A stretch of DNA of 14,053 bases, taken from the NCBI GenBank assembly GCA_015499985.1, contig JAAAUF010000657.1, forward strand, positions 9,628 through 23,680, read 5' to 3'. Positions within the stretch are counted from its first letter, which is position 1, and each line of letters opens with the position of its first letter. Positions 7,984-14,053 of the stretch are shown here, in pieces. The notes below the pieces were generated by a model that was not told where the DNA came from, made no database searches, and saw nothing but the letters and a program-made list of their open reading frames with translations. The position numbers and the translations under genes were made by a program. The stretch is from Haplosporangium gracile. Taxonomy: Eukaryota; Mortierellomycota; Mortierellomycetes; Mortierellales; Mortierellaceae.

Positions 7984-9999
7984 CTAATACTCGTGCCTAA
8001 AGGTGGTCGAGAAGACGGTGGAGCCAACACAATAATAAGTCAGCTCCTTCATTGCCGCCAGTCGACTCCGGATAACCTCCTCCTCCAGTTTCGACAGCGG
8101 CGGAGCAAAAAAATTGGGTGAAGTTGCGCTAATGAAGAGAGATTTTAGGCCACGGCATGGCCACGGCTTCAGTTGCAGTTGCAGTTGTCGTTGTTGTTGT
8201 TGTTGCTGATAATCGGGTACAAGGGCTGCCGCTGGTGTTGGTGAGAGTGGTGGTGATGGCAACGGTCCTGTCTCTCTTGAAAAGTAAGAGAGTATCCCTT
8301 GTCCTTGATCCATTCGACCATCCTTTTCCTCTATCGCCTTCCGTTCCTGACTCTCGCCTGCCTGATCAACCCTCTGCTGTGATCCAACGAAATCATCCAC
8401 CCACAAAAAGGGAGCATGAAACTCTTCAAGAAGCGGACATCCTTCAAGGACCTCCCTCGCCATGTCGTTGGTGACGCTGCCACCGTATCCGATCCATTTG
8501 ACAGTCTTGAGTGTCCCAAAGTGTCGTCGAAGAGCCTCGAATGCCAAGGGCCCGAACCCGACTGTCCTAAAGATTAGTCGCTCCCATCGGTGAAGGTGAA
8601 CATGGTTGTAATGATGGTGGTGATGTGGCCGCCTAACGCTCTCATTACTACTGCGACGACTGTCAAAAGAATACGATGAGGATGAAGAAGACGAGTTCGA
8701 CGATGTTGAGCGAGGAGGCGAAGGAGGAGGTGAAGGAGGATATGAAGAACATTCATAAGAAGAAGAAGAATAGGACGACGACGAAGAAGAAGCAGAAAGG
8801 ATCCGAGCAATGGCAGTATCCGAAGGAAACGGCGCAACACAAGCCGAGATCTCCAAACTAGTCAACCAAGCCCAAGTACCATCCTCGATACACCGCACAA
8901 ATTGCAAGAGCAGCGGATCGGGAAAACTGGGTGCCTCCCAAACAAGGCTCCGCAGCTCTCGACATGGTCGGATCCAAAGCTCAAGCTGCCATTCAACTGA
9001 TAAACCCAAGATCCATGAGACTCGGAGTACTTGGATTTGACTACTCGGAAGAGGCGGGTGGGTGATGACGGCGCGGAGAGGGTAGGTTGCGCCATGCTCT
9101 GTTAGGACTAGAGTTGACGCTGTTGGGAGGGTCATGGTGGTATTGCCGGCCTGCATGCCTGTTACGGTTAAGCATTCGAGGACGAGGTCCGTGGCACCTC
9201 GACTAGCTCGCCAAAGATGATCCATGTTTGCCACTGGAACTCGAATCCGCTTCCAGACTAGTGTGTCCAATCGTCGTTCCCATGACCTTGTTGTTGTTGA
9301 TGTTGAGAAGGATGATAACGGTGTCACTGTGGTTGTGGCAGAGTCAATGGTAGTGTTGACGCTTGCTGTCGATGTCGTTGGTGTCGTTGCTAGAGTTCCA
9401 ATCCCTGATCCTCCTCCTTGTGTTTGCCCGCATTCGTCCTGGCCCCCGCCCTCGCTCTCGCTGTCTTCCTCGCTTTCATCCCTCCCCTGCTGTAGCTGCT
9501 GCAGTTGTTGTTCCTCCAACATGCAAAGACGATCCTCCTTCCCTTTCCCTCTCTTTTCTACTCCATTTGTACCATCAGCTAAAGCAATCAAGAACACCGG
9601 CAACGGCGCAGAATCCTCCACAGCCAACCACTTCAATCCTCCTCCTCGAACTAAACCCCCAAGCTTTTCCCAAACAACCCTCCCATCCTCCCCAGCTCCC
9701 GAAACCCTCACCTTCCTCACCCTACAATATCTCTCCAAATCCGAAAAATGCTTCAGAGAAACAACTCTCAAAAAAGCCAAGTTGTGGACATGAGCTGCAT
9801 GGCGTCGCAGGGTGACATTGTCTTTGACGGAATGAACTCCATGCAGACAGACAGTTTGCCAGTGGAAGGGGTAGAATGAGTCATGCCAGGTTTTGGAGAC
9901 TAGCATGCATGAGAGAATGTCGGAGGAGTTAGGTGAGGAGGAGAGGAGGTGGTGGGCGATAGTGGAACGTATTTCTGGGAGGTCTAATGCTGACAGCAT
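7984..9999 (-). CDS. F-box protein with LRR-like body and low-complexity insertions
   Basis: This is a 671-residue single-exon protein. Residues 1-50 (LDLPEIRSTIAHHLL, then LSCMLVSKTWHDSFYPFHW) match the F-box pattern of Leu-Pro-x-Glu, a helix, Cys-x-x-Val-Ser-Lys-x-Trp and a final Trp. This module binds Skp1 and makes the protein a candidate substrate receptor of an SCF ubiquitin ligase. The body has scattered leucine-rich segments of the kind seen in fungal F-box/LRR proteins, for example near LRSLVWEAPSFPDPLLLQF, LTSLEISACVAPFPS and LKTVKWIGYGG. It is interrupted by a Gln-rich and acidic segment near 160-195, a Ser/Tyr-rich tract near 403-448, a His-rich patch near 453-460, and a Gln-rich stretch near 594-610. 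The start is well supported: A at -3, and no minus-strand ATG occurs between it and the TATA-like box at 10277. The stop is TAG. The substrate is unknown. Confidence 0.8.
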   Translation of the reverse strand: MLSALDLPEIRSTIAHHLLSSSPNSSDILSCMLVSKTWHDSFYPFHWQTVCLHGVHSVKDNVTLRRHAAHVHNLAFLRVVSLKHFSDLERYCRVRKVRVSGAGEDGRVVWEKLGGLVRGGGLKWLAVEDSAPLPVFLIALADGTNGVEKRGKGKEDRLCMLEEQQLQQLQQGRDESEEDSESEGGGQDECGQTQGGGSGIGTLATTPTTSTASVNTTIDSATTTVTPLSSFSTSTTTRSWERRLDTLVWKRIRVPVANMDHLWRASRGATDLVLECLTVTGMQAGNTTMTLPTASTLVLTEHGATYPLRAVITHPPLPSSQIQVLRVSWILGLSVEWQLELWIRPCRELRSLVWEAPSFPDPLLLQFVRCIEDGTWAWLTSLEISACVAPFPSDTAIARILSASSSSSSYSSSSYECSSYPPSPPPSPPRSTSSNSSSSSSSYSFDSRRSSNESVRRPHHHHHYNHVHLHRWERLIFRTVGFGPLAFEALRRHFGTLKTVKWIGYGGSVTNDMAREVLEGCPLLEEFHAPFLWVDDFVGSQQRVDQAGESQERKAIEEKDGRMDQGQGILSYFSRETGPLPSPPLSPTPAAALVPDYQQQQQQRQLQLQLKPWPCRGLKSLFISATSPNFFAPPLSKLEEEVIRSRLAAMKELTYYCVGSTVFSTTFRHEY
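8650..8795. repeat. Ser-coding low-complexity tract (GAA/GAG/GAC-rich on plus strand)
   Basis: Tandem imperfect triplets encode mostly Ser, with some Tyr and Pro, on the minus strand (about residues 403-448 of the F-box protein). The purine skew also creates spurious Lys/Glu-rich frames on the plus strand. Confidence 0.7.
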
Positions 10000-10276
10000 T
10001 TTTGTTGGAAGGATGTATGGAACGGGGGGGGGAAGAAGAGACGGAGAGTGGATAGGGCGGGTAAAGCGGAGTGGAGTAGAGTGTAGTCAAGTAGAGTAGA
10101 GGAGAGTAGCAGAGAGGAGAAAGGAGAGAAGGAGAATGAACGAATGCGCTTGGATATGAGTGTAAATGCGAGTGAGGGAAGATGTGAATACAAGTGATAT
10201 TAAAGAGGCGTATGTGGATGAGTGGAGAAAGAAGAGAGGAAGCTGGTAAAGACAAGAGAGAAGCAAATCGATGCGG

Positions 10277-10285
10277 TATTTAAAT
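10277..10285 (-). promoter_or_regulatory. TATA-like box of the F-box gene
   Basis: ATTTAAATA on the minus strand lies about 280 nt before the F-box ATG. It is followed in the sense direction by a CT-rich leader with no upstream ATG. The position is typical of a fungal core promoter. Confidence 0.45.
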
Positions 10286-10475
10286 GCGATCCGGATCGAA
10301 GAGGACACCGCGCGAGCAAGATCGCCTATCGCATTGAATCCGTAACCCTTCGTAATTGCTCATTGCCCGTCTCTTCTTTTCTTGTCCCTCCGCTTAAATG
10401 ACGATGAATCACCCCACTCTCACACACAAAGACACATTGGGCGCACACTGCAAGGTTTGCTTTTGAGGTGTTTTT

Positions 10476-10481
10476 TTTAAT
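10476..10481 (-). promoter_or_regulatory. possible polyadenylation signal ATTAAA of the bZIP gene
   Basis: ATTAAA followed by a run of A's on the minus strand lies about 110 nt after the bZIP stop. No AATAAA is seen closer. Confidence 0.4.
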
Positions 10482-10592
10482 TGACGATAGGTAATTGAGA
10501 GTATTCTGGATAAAGTACTGTACTATTGATATTGCTGGCATTGAAAGTAAAGATAGAGGAAGGAAGAAAAAAATCGAGCAAAACGCATGCAA

Positions 10593-11731
10593 TTAAGCAC
10601 GGCTCGATAGGGCAGCATGGGCCTCGGCAAGCTGGGCCTCAAGCTGGGCAATGCGAGCAGCCTGTTCGGCTTCCTTAGCAAGGAAACCGCTCTTCTCCGT
10701 CTCGAGGATCGCAATGCGCATGTTGAGGTCGCTGTTGGCAGACTCGAGGTCAAAGGCCTTGGCCTCAAGACCCTCTAGCTTGATCAGCTTCTTCAGGCGA
10801 GAGCGGCGAGCAGCGTCCGTGTTTTTAGCGCGCTTGGCAACCACCTCCGCGGCCTCTTCCTCAGGCGTCAGACGACGCTTCTTGGATTTTGGCTTGGGAG
10901 CAGCAGGAGCGGGAGCGGTAATAGGGACGGAAGCAGCGACGGCAACCTCGGGAGCCACCGAGACCTCACGGGAGACAGCGGGCGTTGACACAGGCGAAGA
11001 GAACTCTACCTCAACAGATTCAACCTTAGGCGCGAGCACAGGCGAGGCAGCGGGCTGAGGAGCCGCAACAGCCAATTGGGAGGCAGCTCCGAGAGCAGCC
11101 TGAGCCATGACGGCGGACTCGAGCTCGGCCGACCAGGGGATGTTGAGAGCGGCAGCGGCCTGCTGGACAGCCGTGGACGTCAAGACGGGCATGACGGGGG
11201 AGGCAGCAACAGCAGCAACAGCAGCGACAGGCGAGTCAATGGCGGGGAAGGCCATAGACATGTCAAAGAGCGAAGGGCCCATGGCAGAGCCGAAGGAGTC
11301 AAAGCCGAGGACTGGAGAGTCCTCGAGGGCAGAGAAAGGGCTCGAGATGGAGGACTCGTCGCTGGAGAGGGCGGCGAAGGACAGGTCGGCGGCGAGCCAC
11401 TCGTCAAAACCGTTGACGGTGTTGGCGGCGGGAGCGACGAACATGTCGTTGGTGCTGGCGACGAGGCTAGACGCGTTCTTACCGACTATTAAGAAAGCAA
11501 CAGAAACAAAAGTGGGTCAGTCAAATCAGTCACATAGTCTGGAACATAGATTTTGATGTGATATATTTATCTTCTCACATCAAATGGTTTTTTTCTGATT
11601 GTAGAGAGGAAACTGCGCAACAAAAGAAATAGAGACTTACAGTGGGCAAGAGCGGACTCTAAGGAGTCGGCCGACTTAGACAGCTTGGCGTTCGTCGTAT
11701 CGAACATGGAGAAATCGACTGCAAGAACCAT
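10593..11731 (-). CDS. bZIP transcription activator of the Gcn4/CPC1 class (two exons)
   Basis: This is the likely master activator of general amino-acid control, acting in the nucleus as a dimer on TGACTCA-type sites. The coding exons are 11641-11731 and 10593-11485, joined across a 155-bp intron to give 327 residues. The start ATG has A at -3 and G at +4. The C-terminal bZIP has a basic region near 245-262 (KRAKNTDAARRSRLKKL), matching the Gcn4 signature NTEAARRSRARKL. Leucines then follow every seven residues (LEGLEAKAFDLESANSDLNM and on), in a coiled coil running to the end and longer than Gcn4's. Residues 57-105 are rich in Phe, Trp, Leu, Asp and Ser (FDEWLAADLSF, SLFDMSMAF), like an acidic-hydrophobic activation domain. 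The middle is Ala/Pro/Val-rich, with a basic KPKSKKRR that may be a nuclear signal. Its leader carries two uORFs, suggesting translational control. Class assignment is strong; true orthology rests on phylogeny not run here. Confidence 0.88.
11486..11640 (-). other. spliceosomal intron in the bZIP gene
   Basis: On the minus strand the intron opens with GTAAGT at 11640-11635 and ends with a long pyrimidine-rich tract and TTAATAG. A branch-like CTGAC lies at 11520-11516, about 30 nt before the acceptor. It interrupts a codon after its first base, and joining the exons restores the frame: ...SALAH-F-GKNASS... Without splicing, translation from 11731 hits an in-frame TAA inside the intron. Confidence 0.85.
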
Positions 11732-11876
11732 TTTCTTTTGGATATTTGGAATATGATAGGGGAGGGATTTAAAGATATTTCAAAAAAGAGAGGTTTGTTG
11801 TTTCTTGGAGAAAAAAGATTGGGTGTATGGACTTTTTTTAAAATAAAAGGTCAAGTTCAAGTTCAAGAGGAGGCGT

Positions 11877-11981
11877 TTAGGACTGTAAGGGTAAGGCTGG
11901 TACGATGAGTTCTACGAGGGCGATAATGGGTCTTGCTGGGATGTCAATAATTGAGCTAGGGTTGATAATTGGGGAAACCAT
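11877..11981 (-). CDS. uORF2 of the bZIP leader (34 codons)
   Basis: The ATG at 11981 has AAA before it and G at +4, a strong context. The frame encodes 34 residues starting MVSPIINPSSII and ending in TAA at 11879-11877, 145 nt before the main ATG. It is out of frame with the main CDS. In GCN4-type leaders the downstream uORFs block reinitiation at the main start in fed cells; filamentous-fungal cpc-1/cpcA leaders typically have one longer second uORF like this one. Role inferred from layout. Confidence 0.65.
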   Translation of the reverse strand: MVSPIINPSSIIDIPARPIIALVELIVPALPLQS

Positions 11982-12161
11982 TTTGAAGGGTGTATGTGTT
12001 GTTGAAAACCGTAAGGTTGTTTGAAAGTTGTGTTGTAAAAGGTGTAAAGGGTGTAAAGTAAAGGTTGTTGTGTTGTTGTATGTTATTGAAGTTGAAAATG
12101 TTATTGTTGAAGTGTGTTCTGTTGTATGTGTGTTGAAAAGTGTACGAAGGGTACTAGGTGT

Positions 12162-12182
12162 TTAAGCGGAGAAGTTGGCCAT
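12162..12182 (-). CDS. uORF1 of the bZIP leader (6 codons)
   Basis: ATG at 12182 (A at -3, G at +4) encodes M-A-N-F-S-A then TAA. It is the first ATG after the inferred promoter, and the next lies 180 nt beyond its stop. A very short first uORF in good context is what GCN4 and cpc-1 use to keep 40S subunits scanning after termination. Role inferred from position, length and context. Confidence 0.65.
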   Translation of the reverse strand: MANFSA

Positions 12183-12453
12183 CTTGGGCAAAAAGCAGAA
12201 AGTGCTGGTAGATAAAGGTAAAAAAGGGTTTGAAAAGGTGGAGAGTACGTCCACAAAAAAAAAAGGCAGAAAAGGAAGAAGGTTGATGTTGATTGAATAA
12301 AAGATGCAAAGGTGCAGCAGTGTTCTGTTAAGAGTGTGTATGAGTGAGTGTGTGTAAGGGCGTTCGTTGGGTGGAAGGGGTGAGGAGTAAAGCAAAGAGA
12401 AGTGAGAGGAGAATCAGAAAAGAGAGAAAAAGAAGGGAGGGGCACCCGCGCGA

Positions 12454-12460
12454 AGAGTCA
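12454..12460 (-). promoter_or_regulatory. candidate Gcn4/CPC1 binding element TGACTCT
   Basis: TGACTCT on the minus strand differs from the Gcn4 consensus TGACTCA at the last base only. It lies just downstream of a TATA-like sequence in the bZIP gene's own promoter. Autoregulation through such sites is known for cpc-1-type genes; here it is inferred. Confidence 0.45.
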
Positions 12461-12464
12461 AATG

Positions 12465-12473
12465 CCTTTTATT
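12465..12473 (-). promoter_or_regulatory. TATA-like box (AATAAAAGG) of the bZIP gene
   Basis: AATAAAAGG on the minus strand is followed by a pyrimidine-rich stretch at 12440-12370 that is a plausible initiation zone. It is the best core-promoter candidate upstream of the uORF leader. Confidence 0.45.
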
Positions 12474-12582
12474 GTGGCTGACCCACCAAAAAAAAAGGTG
12501 TGAATCATCGATTTTTTTCTGCTATTTACACTTAAGGAGCGTAACAAATAAAGTTCAAAAGGAGATGAAGTCGCGGCGATGG

Positions 12583-12587
12583 ATTGG
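12583..12587 (-). promoter_or_regulatory. CCAAT box upstream of the bZIP gene
   Basis: CCAAT on the minus strand lies about 110 nt upstream of the TATA-like element, a usual distance for fungal CCAAT-binding complex sites. Five-base motifs are common by chance, so support is modest. Confidence 0.3.
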
Positions 12588-12599
12588 GTGACTGCCCTG

Positions 12600-14002
12600 A
12601 TGCACCAATCAGGCCAATTGTATTTTTTGCGTTATTTGAGCTGGGTCCTGCGATTGAATATACCGACTTAATTCATGGAAAGGGCTGGAGTGGCTCGGTT
12701 GTCTCTCTTTCTTTCATGTCTCTTACGCCCTGTACACATGAATGTGATTCCATAATAAAAAACAATGAACTTGTTGAAAAATGCCTGCTATCAGACTGGC
12801 TTTAATACCTCGCTTAACAACAACTTACTGCACACGTCTAACGGTGCCTGAAAAAAGAAAGGAGAGTGAAAGCTAGCCCGTCGATTTTTGCATTCTTGTT
12901 TGTTTTGCGCTGAACCTTTTTTGCAACAAGAGTGTGCTCGGGTGACAGGAAAGAGTCATGTAGATCACCTTTTGTACCAAACATATGTTCGTAGAAATTG
13001 GAAAGTTTTGGGGTTGATATGCAAACGAGAGGAGCAAGAGAGAAGGGAAGTGCTACAAGCAAGAGAAAGACTGTCAATGGATGAGCGTAGGCTGATCGGA
13101 GAAATATCTTTTGCCAGCCCTTGCTTGCTTGCTCCAACCTTCCTAACTCTTTTTGTGGCCCCAATGCACTAAGCAATCACATAAGAACAGGTGAGGGTAC
13201 TTTGCTGGATGTACCAGACCATAGACAGATACAAAAAAGATCCAGTCCCTGGACAGGGTAGACCTGGACTGCTGCAACTAAAAAAGGGCCAAATGGACTA
13301 TTCGCCACCAGTCTGCCAGCCAGCTAGACGATCTCTAGTTTCGCCGTTTTTTTTTATTTTTTCTTTCCTTTTTCTTGTCGGTCTTTCTTATCCCTGGATA
13401 CCTTTGCAGGCAACCTGTTCACTTCCCACCAAAGTGTAGACTATACAGTACTGTAGTTTTGTTCAGACACCTACCGTATCCAGAAGTAACCATACGTCCA
13501 AAGAAGGGGCTAAACATAATACTTAAAAACAAAAGTTGAATTGCAGTTCCAACTCTCCATTAATCGACAACAAAAACAAAGGATTGCTCGAATTATTTGA
13601 CAACCCTCGTACTAAGTCCATGTAACTCACTTCGTTTTTTCTTCACAGTGTCTTGTTGCAATGTTACAAACCCATTACTAATGCGTTCATTTCGTTGCCC
13701 ATCTTCTTACGGTTCAATTCATGGAGCTTATGTCCCATATCGTCATCACCACGGCTTGTCAGTAGCTAAAAAGTGATAATTTCAGCACAAACGTTTTAAT
13801 GACCACCTCAGGCTCCGGGGGTGCACAAATGAAACCTCGAGGGAGCGCGAAAGAAGGCAAGTTATCTAAACGAGTTTGGCCTCTCCTGCAGTCCTGTATA
13901 CGCTTTACGTCAAAAACAAAAAAAGTGAGTTACATGGACCTAGTGCGGAAAAAGCATGCCCCAGCACCGGTAAAGGCACAAGATGCAAGGGCAAAAGAAT
14001 AG
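12600..14002. other. intergenic region between the bZIP promoter and the tRNA
   Basis: About 1.4 kb carries no gene that I can support. The longer open frames either begin at TTG rather than ATG (near 12838-13176 on both strands) or are short and lack any recognisable motif. There is a perfect 12-bp palindrome at 13444-13455 and a weak inverted repeat (CAGTCC/GGACTG) near 13243-13275. No transposon ends or coding remains of a transposase were recognised. Confidence 0.45.
13993..13996 (-). terminator. RNA polymerase III terminator (T4) of the tRNA
   Basis: Four T's on the minus strand occur 7 nt after the tRNA discriminator base. A run of four or more T's is the normal Pol III stop. Confidence 0.55.
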
Positions 14003-14053
14003 TGAAGAGAGTGGGATTTGAACCCACGCCTACGAATAGACCGCGGCCTTAAC
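14003..14053 (-). tRNA. tRNA-Leu, probably anticodon AAG (partial, 5' part outside window)
   Basis: Read on the minus strand, the visible part starts at the anticodon loop TTAAGGC. It continues with the 3' anticodon stem CGCGG, a long variable arm with a CTA-TTCG-TAG hairpin, a T arm GTGGG-TTCAAAT-CCCAC (5 bp stem), the 3' acceptor strand TCTCTTC and discriminator A at 14003. The long variable arm marks a class II tRNA (Leu or Ser). The loop has U33 followed by AAG, the Leu anticodon (A34 becoming inosine) for CUN codons. UAA, also Leu, is possible if the loop is shifted by one base. The 5' acceptor, D arm and 5' anticodon stem lie beyond the window edge. Confidence 0.8.
14014..14024 (-). promoter_or_regulatory. 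intragenic B box of the tRNA gene
   Basis: GGTTCAAATCC on the minus strand matches the Pol III B-box consensus GGTTCGANTCC with one change. It forms the T arm and binds TFIIIC. Confidence 0.7.

Larger units (their letters stand above)
11732..12430 (-). promoter_or_regulatory. long 5' leader of the bZIP mRNA with two uORFs
   Basis: About 0.7 kb before the start codon has the look of a mRNA leader: rich in C, A and T, poor in G on the sense strand, with CAACACAAC-like text that should be weakly structured. Only two ATGs occur in it, at 12182 and 11981, and each heads a short uORF. I see no GTAAGT, GTATGT or GTGAGT donor that would splice the uORFs out. The 5' boundary is an estimate from the promoter elements near 12455-12473. 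Confidence 0.65.

Noticed and set aside
9224..9793. 189-aa plus-strand ORF antisense to the F-box gene
   Set aside because: It is a shadow frame of the F-box coding strand; its Val/Ser/Cys/Pro runs mirror the low-complexity tracts of the real gene.
11076..11556. Plus-strand ORFs of 138 and 149 aa antisense to the bZIP gene
   Set aside because: Shadows of the Ala-rich bZIP coding sequence; they cross the intron and have no domain.
12101..12445. 114-aa minus-strand ORF over the bZIP leader
   Set aside because: Starts at GTG, not ATG, and is a translation of the CT-rich leader. The real signals there are the two short ATG-headed uORFs.
12838..13176. Overlapping ORFs on both strands (112 and 94 aa)
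   Set aside because: Both begin with TTG. The minus-strand one has a hydrophobic stretch but no family resemblance. Two opposite open frames of this size in AT-moderate DNA are compatible with chance.
13243..13275. Inverted repeat CAGTCC...GGACTG as a possible mobile-element end or RNA hairpin
   Set aside because: Only six base pairs with a long loop, no target-site duplication and no partner repeat elsewhere in the window.
13799..14002. 67-aa plus-strand ORF ending next to the tRNA
   Set aside because: Has an ATG but no recognisable motif, and it sits in the 3' flank of a Pol III gene with no transcript signals.

Overview
The window looks like nuclear DNA of an early-diverging filamentous fungus, most likely a Mortierella-type (Mortierellomycete) species. 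The evidence is gene structure (few short introns with GTAAGT and pyrimidine-AG ends, pyrimidine-rich leaders, AATAAA-type signals), a bZIP activator of the Gcn4/CPC1 class, F-box/LRR-type genes whose C-terminal motifs resemble a family I remember as expanded in Mortierellaceae, and a eukaryotic tRNA-Leu with an intragenic B box. The genus assignment is inference.

Layout, left to right. (1) 1-514 (+): last exon of a CHY/RING zinc-finger E3 ligase of the RCHY1/Pirh2 type. (2) 658-4614 (-): a very long, mostly disordered orphan protein of about 1318 aa, tail to tail with the first gene and only 143 bp away. (3) 4615-7360: about 2.7 kb with no supportable gene, holding the purine/pyrimidine-skewed upstream region of gene 2 and the promoter of gene 4. 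(4) 7361-7753 (+): a 130-aa protein that looks like the two ends of an F-box/LRR protein with the middle missing. (5) 7984-9999 (-): a 671-aa F-box protein with poly-Ser and His-rich insertions, convergent with gene 4. (6) 10593-11731 (-): a two-exon Gcn4/CPC1-like bZIP factor of 327 aa. (7) 11732 to about 12600: the bZIP leader and promoter. (8) about 12600-14002: intergenic DNA. (9) 14003-14053 (-): the 3' two thirds of a tRNA-Leu, cut by the window edge.

The most informative region is the bZIP locus. Its long, G-poor mRNA leader has only two AUGs between the promoter elements and the main start, both in strong context. They open a 6-codon uORF and, 180 nt later, a 34-codon uORF that ends 145 nt before the main start. 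This is the layout known from GCN4, cpc-1 and cpcA, where reinitiation couples translation to amino-acid starvation. A TGACTCT element next to a TATA-like box suggests autoregulation as well. A ubiquitin ligase (RCHY1-like) and an F-box protein share the window, but nothing shows that they work with each other or with the bZIP factor. I see no CRISPR array and no intact transposon.
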